NCBI RefSeq assembly: GCF_029543105.1
Contig: NZ_JARQXB010000001.1
Location: 248,001-312,000, forward strand
Direction: 5' to 3'
Source of the DNA: Stenotrophomonas sp. HITSZ_GD
GTDB lineage: Bacteria; Pseudomonadota; Gammaproteobacteria; Xanthomonadales; Xanthomonadaceae
Length of the DNA: 64,000 nucleotides
This document shows, one piece after another, positions 9,434 through 18,122 of this stretch. Each line of letters begins with the position of its first letter. Position 1 is the first letter of the stretch. The notes under the pieces are model-generated. The model was not told where the DNA came from and searched no databases. It saw only the letters and a list, made by a program, of their open reading frames with translations. The position numbers and the translations under genes were made by a program.

Positions 9434-9486
9434 TTCGTCGCGGGAACGCGGTGTTTGCTTGATCCCGTCAAGGCCATGGGCGCCTA

Positions 9487-10302
9487 ATGGCGCCCATGGC
9501 GATATCACCCCCGCATCCGGTCGGACCAATACAGGAGAGTGACAGGCTCTCCGATCGCACCGCCACGCGGCTGCGCCGGCTCATCGTCGAGCGCAACCTG
9601 CAGCCGGGCCAGCGCCTGCCGGCCGAGCGCGTGCTGGCGCTGGAGCTGGGCGTATCGCGCAGCGTCGTGCGCGAGGCGATCCAGCAGTTGGCCAGCCTCG
9701 GCATGCTGGCGACCCGCGCCGGCGGGGGCACCTACGTGCAGGCGGCCGCCGCGCCGGTCCACGCCGTGGTCGAACCGTTGTCCCATTTCCGGGAGGTGCT
9801 GGAGGCCGACCCCGAGTACCGCTTCGACGTGCTGGAGACACGCCATGCGCTGGAAGCGGCGACCGCCTGGCATGCCGCCCTGCGCGCCACCGACGAGGAC
9901 CGCGCGCGCATCCGCGACGCGTTCGAAGCGATGGGGGCGGCGCACGCACAGGAAGACGCAGCCGCCGAAGCCCTGGCCGACGCCCGCTTCCACCTCGCCA
10001 TCGCCGAGGCCTCGCACAACCTGGTGCTGGTGCAGGTGATGCGCGGCCTGTTCGCGCTGCTGCAGGCCAACATCTCGCAGACCCGGCAGGCGCTGTACCG
10101 CGACCCCCGCACCGCCCCGGCGCTGGCGCGGCAGCACCGGGCGCTATGCGACGCCATCCTCGCCGGCGACGCCCCGGCCGCGCGCGAAGCGGCCGAAGAC
10201 CACCTCGCCTTCGTCCACGAGGCGCTGCGCGCGCTCGACGACAACGCGGCGCGCCGCGATCGCGCCTCTCGCCTGCCCTTGCCCGTCGCCCGCCGTCCAT
10301 GA
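9487..10302 (+). CDS. lldR: GntR-family (FadR subfamily) lactate-operon regulator
   Basis: Transcription factor of about 271 residues. The N-terminal winged helix reads [20 protein letters not shown] followed by [19 protein letters not shown], the GntR DNA-binding signature. The C-terminal FCD-type helical ligand domain runs from about residue 90, with Asp/His metal ligands suggested by [13 protein letters not shown]. It overlaps the lldD start by 4 nt (ATGA), so it is the first gene of the lactate operon and likely senses lactate. The start is uncertain: ATG 9487 and ATG 9496 are both possible, and the leading ~17 residues are not family-like. A PdhR/LldR-like operator lies inside that 5' part. 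Confidence 0.88.
   Translation: MAPMAISPPHPVGPIQESDRLSDRTATRLRRLIVERNLQPGQRLPAERVLALELGVSRSVVREAIQQLASLGMLATRAGGGTYVQAAAAPVHAVVEPLSHFREVLEADPEYRFDVLETRHALEAATAWHAALRATDEDRARIRDAFEAMGAAHAQEDAAAEALADARFHLAIAEASHNLVLVQVMRGLFALLQANISQTRQALYRDPRTAPALARQHRALCDAILAGDAPAAREAAEDHLAFVHEALRALDDNAARRDRASRLPLPVARRP
9518..9531. promoter_or_regulatory. FadR/PdhR-type operator, copy 2
   Basis: CGGTCGGACCAATA with palindrome GGTC-G-GACC, 98 bp from copy 1. It falls inside the 5' end of the regulator frame if translation begins at 9487. A pair of sites at this spacing could support looping and autorepression by LldR. Confidence 0.58.
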
Positions 10303-11438
10303 TCATTTCCGCCTCGACCGACTACCGCGCCGCGGCGCAATCGCGCCTGCCGCCCTTCCTGTTCCATTACATCGACGGCGGTGCCTACGCCGAGCGCACA
10401 CTGCAACGCAACGTGCAGGACCTGGCCGATGTCGCCCTGCGCCAGCGCGTGCTGCAGGACATGAGCGGGGTGAGCCTGGACACCGAGCTGTTCGGCGAGC
10501 GTCTGTCGCTGCCGGTGGCGCTGGCGCCGGTCGGCCTGACCGGCATGTATGCCCGGCGCGGCGAGGTACAGGCGGCGCGCGCGGCGGCCCGCAAAGGGGT
10601 GCCGTTCACCCTGTCCACGGTGTCGGTGTGCCCGATCGAGGAAGTCGCGCCGGCCATCGCGCGGCCCATGTGGTTCCAGCTCTACGTGCTGCGCGACCGT
10701 GGCTTCATGCGCAATGCGCTCGAACGGGCCCGCGCCGCCGGGGTCACCACGCTGGTGTTCACGGTGGACATGCCCACCCCCGGCGCGCGCTACCGCGATG
10801 CGCATTCGGGCATGAGCGGGCCCAACGCCGCGTGGCGGCGCATGCTGCAGGCAGCCACGCATCCGCGCTGGGCGTGGGATGTGGGCGTGCGCGGGCGCCC
10901 GCACGACCTGGGCAACATCTCCACCTACCGTGGCCACCCAACCGGACTGGCCGATTACATCGGCTGGCTCGCCAGCAACTTCGACCATTCGATCTCGTGG
11001 AAGGACCTGGAGTGGATCCGCGAGTTCTGGGAAGGGCCGATGGTGATCAAGGGCATCCTCGACCCGCAGGACGCGCACGAAGCGGTGCGGTTCGGCGCCG
11101 ACGGCATCGTGGTGTCCAACCATGGCGGACGCCAGCTCGACGGCGTACCTTCCACGGCGCGCGCGCTGCCGGCCATCGCCGATGCCGTGCAGGGCGAGCT
11201 GCGCATCCTGGCCGACTCGGGTATCCGCAACGGGCTGGATGTCGTGCGTATGCTGGCACTGGGCGCCGATGGCGTGCTGCTGGGCCGTGCATTCGTCTAC
11301 GCGCTGGCCGCGGCGGGCGAGGCCGGCGTGGCCAACCTGCTGGACCTGATCGAGAAGGAGATGCGCGTGGCGATGATCCTCACCGGTGCCAAGTCGATCG
11401 CCGATATCGACCGCCGCCTGTTGGTACGGGACGCCTGA
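10299..11438 (+). CDS. lldD: L-lactate dehydrogenase (FMN, quinone-linked)
   Basis: Oxidises L-lactate to pyruvate at the inner face of the membrane, passing electrons to quinone. The protein has 379 residues, close to the family size. FMN-dependent alpha-hydroxyacid oxidase motifs are clear: [17 protein letters not shown] at the start, [32 protein letters not shown], the catalytic His275 in [12 protein letters not shown], and [18 protein letters not shown]. It is second in the operon, overlapping the regulator by 4 nt and followed 1 nt later by dld. No lactate permease gene is adjacent. Confidence 0.96.
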   Translation: MIISASTDYRAAAQSRLPPFLFHYIDGGAYAERTLQRNVQDLADVALRQRVLQDMSGVSLDTELFGERLSLPVALAPVGLTGMYARRGEVQAARAAARKGVPFTLSTVSVCPIEEVAPAIARPMWFQLYVLRDRGFMRNALERARAAGVTTLVFTVDMPTPGARYRDAHSGMSGPNAAWRRMLQAATHPRWAWDVGVRGRPHDLGNISTYRGHPTGLADYIGWLASNFDHSISWKDLEWIREFWEGPMVIKGILDPQDAHEAVRFGADGIVVSNHGGRQLDGVPSTARALPAIADAVQGELRILADSGIRNGLDVVRMLALGADGVLLGRAFVYALAAAGEAGVANLLDLIEKEMRVAMILTGAKSIADIDRRLLVRDA

Positions 11439-11439
11439 C

Positions 11440-13149
11440 ATGGCCGATACCTCGCCCACCGTCGAGCTCACCGCGCGCCTGCGCGCCACGGTGGGCGATG
11501 CGCATGTGCTGACCGGCGAGCGCGCCACGCGCCGCTATCGCAAGGGCTACCGCTTCGGCGATGGCCCCGTGCTGGCGGTGGTGCGGCCCGGGAGCCTGGT
11601 GGAGATGTGGCGGGTGCTGCAGGCCTGCGTGGCGGCGCGCTGCATCGTGATCCTGCAGGCGGCCAACACCGGGCTGACCGGCGGCTCCACGCCCGATGGC
11701 GACGACTACGACCGCCCGGTGGTGCTGGTCAGCACGCAGCGGCTGCGCGGCATCCGCCTGATCCGCGAGGGCCGCCAGGTGGTCTGCCTGCCCGGCGCCA
11801 CGCTGGACCAACTGGAGCAGGCCCTGCTGCCCTTGCACCGCGAGCCGCACTCGGTGATCGGCTCGTCGTGCATCGGCGCCTCGGTGATGGGCGGGGTGTG
11901 CAACAACTCCGGCGGCGCGCTGGTGCGCCGCGGACCGGCCTATACCGAGCTGGCGCTGTACGCACAGCTCGGCGAGGACGGGCAGCTGCGGTTGGTGAAC
12001 CACCTGGGCATCGCGCTGGGCGATGCACCGGAAGACATCCTGCGTCGTCTGGAGGCGGGCGAGTACACGGAGGGCGACATCGTCGACGACCCTTCGCGCG
12101 CGGCCTCCGACCCCCACTACGGCCAGCACGTGCGTGATGTGGATGCGACCACGCCCGCGCGCTTCAACGCCGATCCGGTGCGGCTGTTCGAGGCGTCCGG
12201 TTCGGCGGGCCGGCTGGCGGTGTTCGCCGTGCGGCTGGATACCTTCCCGCGCGAGGAAAGCAGCGTGTTCTATCTGGGCACCAACGCGCCGGAGGACTTC
12301 ACCGCCGTGCGCCGCTACCTGCTGACCCAGTTCGACACCCTGCCGATTGCCGGCGAATACCTGCATCGCGACGCATTCGACATCGGCGAGAAGTACGGCA
12401 AGGACAGCTTCCTGCTGATCGAGCACCTCGGCACCGCGCGCGTGCCGCGTGCGTTCGCGTTGAAGAGCCGCATCGACGGCTGGTGCGAGGCGATCGGGCT
12501 GCCCGGCGCGGCGGACCGATTGATCCAGGCCGTGATGGGCATCCTGCCACGCCACCTGCCCGCGCGCATGTACGACTTCCGCGACCGCTACGAACACCAC
12601 CTGCTGCTGCGGGTGGGGCGCGCGCAGGTACCGGAAGTGGAGCTGTTCCTCAAACAGCACTTCAACGCCAGCAAGAGCGGGAGCTTCTTCCGTTGCGACG
12701 AGGCAGAAGGACGCAAGGCGTTCCTGCACCGCTTCGCGGTAGCTGGCGCGGCGGTGCGCTACCGGCAGGCGCATCGCGATACGGTGGAGGACATCGTGGC
12801 GCTGGACGTGGCGCTGCGCCGCAACGACACCGCGTGGGTGGAGACGCTGCCGCCGGATATCGAGGCGACGCTGCTGCACAGGCTGTACTACGGCCACTTC
12901 CTGTGCCACGTCTTCCACCAGGACTACATCGTGCGCAAGGGCCACGACCCGCTCGCCATCGAGCATGCGATGTGGGCCGGGCTGGACCGGCGCGGGGCGG
13001 AGTATCCGGCCGAACACAACGTGGGCCACCTCTACCGCGCCAAGCCGGCGCTGGAAGCGCACTACCGCCAGTTGGACCCGTGCAACGCCTTCAACCCGGG
13101 CATCGGGCAGACCCCGCGCCGCGAAGGTTGGGCACAGACGCCGCAATAG
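11440..13149 (+). CDS. dld: Quinone-dependent D-lactate dehydrogenase
   Basis: Peripheral membrane FAD enzyme of 569 residues, matching the long E. coli Dld type (about 570) rather than the shorter glycolate-oxidase type. The PCMH-type FAD domain is recognisable from ILQAANTGLTGGSTPDG and SCIGASVMGGVCNNSGGALV. The C-terminal membrane-binding part has RMYDFRDRYEHHLLLRV, SGSFFRCDEAEGRKAFLHRF and FHQDYIVRKG. The ATG at 11440 begins 1 nt after the lldD stop, so both stereoisomers of lactate are handled by one operon. Confidence 0.96.
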   Translation: MADTSPTVELTARLRATVGDAHVLTGERATRRYRKGYRFGDGPVLAVVRPGSLVEMWRVLQACVAARCIVILQAANTGLTGGSTPDGDDYDRPVVLVSTQRLRGIRLIREGRQVVCLPGATLDQLEQALLPLHREPHSVIGSSCIGASVMGGVCNNSGGALVRRGPAYTELALYAQLGEDGQLRLVNHLGIALGDAPEDILRRLEAGEYTEGDIVDDPSRAASDPHYGQHVRDVDATTPARFNADPVRLFEASGSAGRLAVFAVRLDTFPREESSVFYLGTNAPEDFTAVRRYLLTQFDTLPIAGEYLHRDAFDIGEKYGKDSFLLIEHLGTARVPRAFALKSRIDGWCEAIGLPGAADRLIQAVMGILPRHLPARMYDFRDRYEHHLLLRVGRAQVPEVELFLKQHFNASKSGSFFRCDEAEGRKAFLHRFAVAGAAVRYRQAHRDTVEDIVALDVALRRNDTAWVETLPPDIEATLLHRLYYGHFLCHVFHQDYIVRKGHDPLAIEHAMWAGLDRRGAEYPAEHNVGHLYRAKPALEAHYRQLDPCNAFNPGIGQTPRREGWAQTPQ

Positions 13150-13161
13150 GCCGCGCGCGGA

Positions 13162-13773
13162 TCAGCCGCGCCGCTTGCGCGACGCGGTACGACGCGCAGC
13201 CGCCGGCTGCGGCACACCCGCCCCGCGTGCCTGGAAGCGTTCGAGCCAGCACAGGTGGTCGGCGTAGGCGAGAAAGTGGCGCAGGTACTCCGGGCTGGTC
13301 GCGCGCATATGCGCAATCGCGCGGTGCACCAGCACGCCGGAGTTGAGCGGCCCCGCATCGGCCGGCTGCGGTGCCAGCGACTGGCGCAGGCGGCGCTCGC
13401 CGAGCAGTTCGCCCCACAGGCGCCGGAATTCGGCCAACGCCGGCAGCGGCGGCATCGCTTCCGTGTCCTCCGCCCCCTGCGCGCGGCGCGCGGCGGCCAA
13501 CCGGCCCAGCAGCGGCGCGAGCGGGCCACCGGCGGAAGCCTGCGCGCGCGCGTCCGGGCGTTCGAATGCCCCTGCCCGCGCGAGGGCTTCGTCATAGGCT
13601 TCCATCAGTTCGGCGAGGCGGGCCTGGATCAGCGTGCGGGCACGGCCGTCGTGGCGCGCCGCGCGGGCGGCCAGCGCCTCGATGAAGCGAAAGCGCGTGC
13701 CATCGAACCGGTCCGCGCCGCAGGCACGCCATGCGGCCAGCCGGGCCTGGATGTCCCGGTCCTCAGCGCGCAT
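13162..13773 (-). CDS. DUF2894-type protein, last gene of the ZorAB-like operon
   Basis: A 203-residue soluble protein I recognise as the DUF2894 type. It is rich in Ala and Arg, mostly helical, with a conserved-looking core (LAEFRRLWGELLGERRLRQS, LNSGVLVHRAIAHM) and a basic C-terminus (AARRTASRKRRG) that could touch nucleic acid or membrane. Its start overlaps the end of the OmpA/MotB-like gene by 11 nt, so the products are co-translated. The function is unknown. From context it should be an accessory of the predicted ion-driven motor encoded just upstream. Confidence 0.85.
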   Translation of the reverse strand: MRAEDRDIQARLAAWRACGADRFDGTRFRFIEALAARAARHDGRARTLIQARLAELMEAYDEALARAGAFERPDARAQASAGGPLAPLLGRLAAARRAQGAEDTEAMPPLPALAEFRRLWGELLGERRLRQSLAPQPADAGPLNSGVLVHRAIAHMRATSPEYLRHFLAYADHLCWLERFQARGAGVPQPAAARRTASRKRRG

Positions 13774-14407
13774 GCGCGCCGGCCTTGCCCTGGCGCGGGA
13801 CCGGCGCCAGCTCCACGCGCCGGTTGCGCGCGCGGCCTGCCTCGCTGGCGTTCGAATCCACCGGTTGCTGCGCGCCGAACGCGGCGGCGAACACCGACGA
13901 GGCCGGCACGCCCTCTTCGATCAGCGCGCGCGTCACCGTCAGCGCGCGCTCGGCCGACAGCGCCCAGTTGTCGGCGAAGCGCCGGTTGCCTTCGTGCACC
14001 TGCGCATCGTCGGTGAAGCCGCTGACCATCAGGATCTCGTCGCGCCCCTGCAGGTAGGTCTTCAATGGCGCGGCAAGGCTGCGCAGCACTTCGCGCCCTT
14101 CCGGCTGCAGCTGGTCCGAATTGAGCGCGAACAGCACGTTGCCGCCGATGCCGATGCGGCCATCGACGAACGTCACGCGACCGGCGGCCAGCGGCGCGGC
14201 CAGCGCCTGCTCCAGCGCCTTGCGCTGCTGGACTTCGCGCTGGTGCTGGCGCATCTCTTCCTCCAGCCGGCTGGAGAGCTGCTGCTGCACGGCGATCACG
14301 CCCACCAGGATCAGCACGAACGCCCCGAGCAGCACCGACATCAGGTCGCCGAATGCCGCCCACACGGGGGCGGTGCCGCCCTCCTCGGCCTCGAACTCGA
14401 CGCTCAT
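13763..14407 (-). CDS. MotB/ZorB-like stator protein with OmpA peptidoglycan-binding domain
   Basis: A 214-residue inner-membrane protein. One transmembrane helix at about 15-40 begins with VWAAFGDLMSVLLGAFVLIL; Asp21 is placed like the proton-carrying Asp of MotB and ZorB. A short coiled coil follows (residues about 45-70). Residues about 80-200 form an OmpA-like domain (GGNVLFALNSDQLQPEGREV, VSGFTDDAQV, NWALSAERALTVTRALIEEG, GRARNRRVEL) that binds peptidoglycan. Start and end overlap both neighbours (4 nt with the channel gene, 11 nt with DUF2894). Together with the next gene it should form a cell-wall-anchored, proton-driven complex. It is too small for an outer-membrane porin-type OmpA. 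Confidence 0.9.
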   Translation of the reverse strand: MSVEFEAEEGGTAPVWAAFGDLMSVLLGAFVLILVGVIAVQQQLSSRLEEEMRQHQREVQQRKALEQALAAPLAAGRVTFVDGRIGIGGNVLFALNSDQLQPEGREVLRSLAAPLKTYLQGRDEILMVSGFTDDAQVHEGNRRFADNWALSAERALTVTRALIEEGVPASSVFAAAFGAQQPVDSNASEAGRARNRRVELAPVPRQGKAGAHAR

Positions 14408-16491
14408 GCCGCCGCCGCGCCCGTGGCCTGGCGCAGTTCCTCGACGATCTGGCGCTGCGCCAGCATGCTCAGGTCCACCACTTCGCGGGCCTGGGCCACG
14501 TAATAGGCGAGCTGTTCATCGCTGCGCGCGAGCGACTGCACCAGCGCCTGCTCGATGCCCTGCAGGCGTTCGGCCAGCGCGTCGTTGACGGCGGCGAAGG
14601 ATTGCAGCGTGCCGCCGAACGCATCCCCGAGGCTCGCGACTTCGGTGGCACCGGCGGCGAGCTGCGCGGCGGCCGCGTCGATGCGTTCGCCTTGCGCCTC
14701 CACGCGTTCGGCGAACCGGCTGCCGACGCGGTCGAGCAGGTCGGCCGACGTGGCCACCAGCGCATCGATGGCCGCCCGCTGCTCGGTGGAGGCGTGGTTG
14801 ACCGCGTCCAGCAGCGTATCCAGCGTGGCCAGCATCTGGCTGCGCTCGGCCAGCATGTCGTTGTCGCGCGCCATGCTTTCCGAGAGCGTCTGGCGCAGCC
14901 CGGCGATGACTTCGGCGGCGGCCTGCGGCGCGGCGGCAGCGGTCTGCACCAGCCGGGCCACTTCCTCGATGGTCGCATTGGCCTGCGCCTGCGTGGCGTG
15001 CGCGAGCGCCTCGCCGGTGCGCCGCAGCGCCTCGCAGCTGTCGTGCTGGCGCTGCGCGGCTTCGGCACCGGCCTGCAGCCAATCCTCGCGCAGCGTGGAA
15101 CCGGCGGCGGTGAGCGTGTCGCGCCACTGCGCCAGGCGCTGCTCGTCGCGCGCGACCAGTTCGCCGTGCAACGCCGCCTGCGCTTCGCCCGCACGCGCTA
15201 CCCACGCGACCGAATGCCGCTCGAGCGTATCGGCGGCCGCGGACAACGCCTGCGCCTGTGCCTCGGTCAGCGCGGCGTGCGTGGCCTCTTGGTGCGACAG
15301 CGCCTGCCGCCATGCGTCGGCCATGCCCTGCGTGGCGGTTTCCAGGCGCGTGGACACGCCTTCGACCACGCCGGCGCTGCGCTGCGCGAAATCGTCGTTG
15401 AACCGCGACAACGCGCCTTCCAGGGCCGTGGCCAGCGCGGCGTTGGACTGGCGCTGTTCGTCGATGGCCGTGCGCCAGGCGGCGGCCGCGGTATCGCCTG
15501 CAGCGGCAAATCCCGCCGACAGCGCGTCGAAATGCTGCTGCGCCGCCTGCGCCACGCTCGCCTGCGTGGCCGCGCCCTCGCGCGCCAATCCGGCCAGCGT
15601 GGTGTCCACCACCGGCTGCAGGCCCGCGCCGATGGCGCTGGCGCCCTCGGCCACCGCGTTGCGCAGCGCACGTTCGAGCGTGGCCGAAAGCGCCGCCTGG
15701 GCCACTTCTGCCTGTTGCTGGAACGCCTCCTGGTGCGCGCGCTGGCGCTCGCTGTCGGCGGCGGCGCGCTGCGCCAGGCCCTCGGCCATGGCCTGCAGCC
15801 GCTCCACCAGCACCGGCATCAGCGCGGCTTGCTGTTGCAGCCATTGGAAGGTCTGGCGTTGTTCGTGCGCGCGCGAATGCATCTGCAACGAGGTGCCGAT
15901 GCAGGCATCGAGCTGCTCCACGACCTGCACGCGCTCGCGCCGGCACAGCGCCGACAGCAGGCCCAGCATCGCCGAGCTGGCCACGCCGGCGATCGAGGTA
16001 CCGAACGCGAAGCCGAGGCCCTTGACTGGCGCGGCCAGCGAATCACGGATCGATTGCAGGTCGGCCGCGCTCTCCAGCGCGAAGCCGGTGCCGCGCAGCG
16101 TCGCCATCATGCCCAGCAGCGTGCCGAGCATGCCCAGCAGGACGAGCAGGCCGACCAGATACGGCGTCATGCCCGGCGCCGGCAGCGGTACCCGCTCGCC
16201 TTCGATGCGCAGCTGCACCGCATGGCGCAGCGAGGCCGGAACGCGGGCCAGCCAGGCGCCCAGGTCCTCGCGCGCGGCATCGACATCGGCCAGCGCATCG
16301 CGCAGCCCCACGGTGGCGCGCTGGTAACGCGACAGCTCCAGCACGCCGGCGAGGTAGCACGCGCCGATCACCGCGGCGACCAGCGCCGCCAGCGGATGGG
16401 TCAGGACATAGCCGGCACCGGTCCAGCCGATGGCCAGCAGGCCGAGGAGGAAGACAACGAGGTTGAGCGGATTTCTGAGCATGGTGGTCAT
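14404..16491 (-). CDS. MotA/ExbB/ZorA-like proton-channel protein with long helical tail (DUF802)
   Basis: A 695-residue membrane protein. Hydrophobic helices lie at about 11-29, 35-54, 110-131 and 158-182. The last two carry the MotA/TolQ/ExbB signature: LVLLGMLGTLLGMMATLRG with Thr124, and GLGFAFGTSIAGVASSAMLG with Thr165-Ser166. About 510 residues of uninterrupted Ala/Gln/Glu-rich helix follow, with repeated segments resembling methyl-accepting or apolipoprotein-type coils. This layout, channel then very long cytoplasmic tail, is that of ZorA and not of flagellar MotA (about 295 residues) or ExbB. It abuts the DUF3348 gene (TGA then ATG) and overlaps the stator gene by 4 nt. I recognise the tail as DUF802-type; its role is not established. 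Confidence 0.88.
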   Translation of the reverse strand: MTTMLRNPLNLVVFLLGLLAIGWTGAGYVLTHPLAALVAAVIGACYLAGVLELSRYQRATVGLRDALADVDAAREDLGAWLARVPASLRHAVQLRIEGERVPLPAPGMTPYLVGLLVLLGMLGTLLGMMATLRGTGFALESAADLQSIRDSLAAPVKGLGFAFGTSIAGVASSAMLGLLSALCRRERVQVVEQLDACIGTSLQMHSRAHEQRQTFQWLQQQAALMPVLVERLQAMAEGLAQRAAADSERQRAHQEAFQQQAEVAQAALSATLERALRNAVAEGASAIGAGLQPVVDTTLAGLAREGAATQASVAQAAQQHFDALSAGFAAAGDTAAAAWRTAIDEQRQSNAALATALEGALSRFNDDFAQRSAGVVEGVSTRLETATQGMADAWRQALSHQEATHAALTEAQAQALSAAADTLERHSVAWVARAGEAQAALHGELVARDEQRLAQWRDTLTAAGSTLREDWLQAGAEAAQRQHDSCEALRRTGEALAHATQAQANATIEEVARLVQTAAAAPQAAAEVIAGLRQTLSESMARDNDMLAERSQMLATLDTLLDAVNHASTEQRAAIDALVATSADLLDRVGSRFAERVEAQGERIDAAAAQLAAGATEVASLGDAFGGTLQSFAAVNDALAERLQGIEQALVQSLARSDEQLAYYVAQAREVVDLSMLAQRQIVEELRQATGAAAA

Positions 16492-17175
16492 TCAGGCGCG
16501 AAGCGCTGCCAGCAGCGCCTCCAGCGGTTGGAAACGGAAGTCGAGTTCGGCGAGCAGCACGTCGCGCATTTCCTGCCGGAAGGCGTCCAGTGCGTCGTCT
16601 GAAAGGGAAGGTGGGCCCGCGGCCGCGTCGTCGGCCCCCGGGCGCAGGCGCGCGAAGCGCTCGGCCAGCAACGAGGGCACGGCGGCCAGCCAACGTTGCT
16701 CGCGCGGGCTGAGGACCTGTTCCATCAGGGCATCCACCTCGGCCAGCCGCGCCAATGGCTCGGGGCCGGCGGCCAGGCGGTCACGCAGCAGGCCGCGCAG
16801 GCGGCCGGTGGCGCTGTGCATGGCGCGCTGCAGGGAGAGGCAACGTTCCTGGTAGGGCGCGAAATCCCGGGTGGCGAGGCTGCCCGGCGGCGGGCGGCGG
16901 GCCAGCAAGGGTTCTTGGTTGATCGACTGCACCAGCGCCTCGCGGGCGCGGGCGCAATCGGCCTCGCCTACGGCGTCCTCGACGGACTCGGGGGCGGGCG
17001 GCGGCGGTTGGTCCAGCGCGCGGGCCAGCGATACGGCGTGGTTCCAGTCGATCCACTGCTCCAGGCGCTCGGTCAGCACGGGCGGCGAGCGGCCTGCGTC
17101 GGCTTGCCCCAGGCCGGCGAGCAGGCGAATGAATGGCGGGGCCGAGACCAGCGCCCTTGTCGTGCTTTCCGCCAT
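16492..17175 (-). CDS. DUF3348-type protein, first gene of the ZorAB-like operon
   Basis: A soluble protein of about 227 residues, recognised as DUF3348. It starts MAESTTRALVSAPPFIRLLA and contains the fairly conserved-looking RLEQWIDWNHAVSLARAL and DFAPYQERCLSLQRAMHS. A TTG start 12 nt upstream is possible; the ATG at 17175 is preferred. It has no membrane segment and no recognised catalytic motif. Its stop codon directly touches the start of the channel gene, making four genes in one transcription unit (17175 to 13162). The presence of two small uncharacterised soluble partners is the odd part of this motor operon. Confidence 0.85.
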   Translation of the reverse strand: MAESTTRALVSAPPFIRLLAGLGQADAGRSPPVLTERLEQWIDWNHAVSLARALDQPPPPAPESVEDAVGEADCARAREALVQSINQEPLLARRPPPGSLATRDFAPYQERCLSLQRAMHSATGRLRGLLRDRLAAGPEPLARLAEVDALMEQVLSPREQRWLAAVPSLLAERFARLRPGADDAAAGPPSLSDDALDAFRQEMRDVLLAELDFRFQPLEALLAALRA

Positions 17176-17203
17176 TATTCCAGCCAAAAAGAAGGCGATT
17201 TTA

Positions 17204-17232
17204 CACGGCGCGGCCGCGCTGGCCGCGCCGTG
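17204..17232 (-). terminator. Strong hairpin between the NHEJ genes and the motor operon
   Basis: Perfect 12-bp stem (CACGGCGCGGCC/GGCCGCGCCGTG) with a 5-nt loop, 8 bp past the stop of the LigD-type gene on the minus strand. A TAAAAT stretch, then a T5 run further on, follows in the minus direction. It probably ends the Ku operon and separates it from the DUF3348 operon. Confidence 0.55.
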
Positions 17233-17240
17233 TTGGCGCC

Positions 17241-18119
17241 TCAGCGTTCAGGCAGGGCCTGTTTGAGCTTGCGCCAGTCGCCCCAGGGATGGACCTTCAG
17301 CCGCGCCGCGCGCTGCCGGGCCTTGGGCAGCGGAAAGGCCTGCGGCGAGGCGATACGGGACAGTTCCTCCCAGCGCAGCGGCATGGCCACCGCCGCGTGC
17401 TCGCGCGCCCGCAGCGACCAGGAGCACACGCTGGTGGCCCCGCGCGCGTTGCGCAGCCAGTCGATGAAGATCACGCCTTCACGCTTGGCCTTGCTCATCG
17501 TGGCGACGTAGCGATCCGGGTGGCGCTCGGCCAGGCGGTGCGCCAGCAGGTCAGCGAATTCGCGCGCGGCGTCCCAGCCCGCGCGCGGGCGCAGCGGTGC
17601 CACCACGTGCAATCCCTTGCCGCCGGACAGGCGCACGAAGCTCTCCAGCCCGAAATGCCGCAGCTCGGCACGGATGTGCCGCGCGCCCAGCTTCACCTCG
17701 CGCCAGCCCACGCCCTCGCCCGGGTCCAGGTCGAACACCAGTTGGTCCGGATGCTCGGGGTCGTCCACGGTCGCGCCCCAGGGGTGCAGCTCGAGCGAAT
17801 TCATCTGCACCAGCTCCAGCAGGCCGGCCAGGTCCTCGATGTAGAGGTAGTCTTCCACGCCGCTCTTTTGCTTCAGCGGCACCTCGTGCACATGCGCGCC
17901 CAATCCCCGGCCCAGGTGCTTCTGGAAGAAGCATTCGGCGCCGACGCCATCGGGGCAGCGCAGCAGCGACAGCGGCCGGCGCACCACCTCCGGCAGCAGC
18001 CATCGCGAGACGGCGCGGTAATAGTCGGCCACGTCGGCCTTGGTCAATCCGGAGGCGGGATACACCACCCGCTCCGGATGCGTGATCGCCACCTCGCCCG
18101 CCGCCCGCGCTGGCGACAT
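17241..18119 (-). CDS. Stand-alone LigD-type polymerase (PolDom, archaeo-eukaryotic primase fold)
   Basis: A 292-residue protein equal to only the polymerase domain of bacterial NHEJ LigD. Recognisable features: VVYPASGLTKADVADYY, ECFFQKHLGRG, the metal-binding Asp130/Asp132 in LVFDLDPGEGVGW, SGGKGLHVVAPL with His171, and the third Asp220 in EGVIFIDWLRN. It would add nucleotides, preferably ribonucleotides, at Ku-bound ends. There is no ligase (KxDG) or phosphoesterase domain and no room for one: the gene starts 3 nt after Ku and ends before a strong hairpin. Sealing must use a ligase encoded elsewhere. Full LigD proteins are 600-900 residues, so this is a split or reduced form. Confidence 0.92.
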   Translation of the reverse strand: MSPARAAGEVAITHPERVVYPASGLTKADVADYYRAVSRWLLPEVVRRPLSLLRCPDGVGAECFFQKHLGRGLGAHVHEVPLKQKSGVEDYLYIEDLAGLLELVQMNSLELHPWGATVDDPEHPDQLVFDLDPGEGVGWREVKLGARHIRAELRHFGLESFVRLSGGKGLHVVAPLRPRAGWDAAREFADLLAHRLAERHPDRYVATMSKAKREGVIFIDWLRNARGATSVCSWSLRAREHAAVAMPLRWEELSRIASPQAFPLPKARQRAARLKVHPWGDWRKLKQALPER

Positions 18120-18122
18120 GGC

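Noticed and set aside
7586-9529. 860-residue minus-strand frame extending the response regulator upstream
   Set aside because: Only the last 212 residues are protein-like. The rest is antisense to the methyltransferase or shadows the kinase.
13763-16491. Calling the motor operon a true Zorya system
   Set aside because: No ZorC, ZorD helicase or ZorE nuclease lies nearby; only the ZorA/ZorB-like core is present, so it is reported as ZorAB-like.
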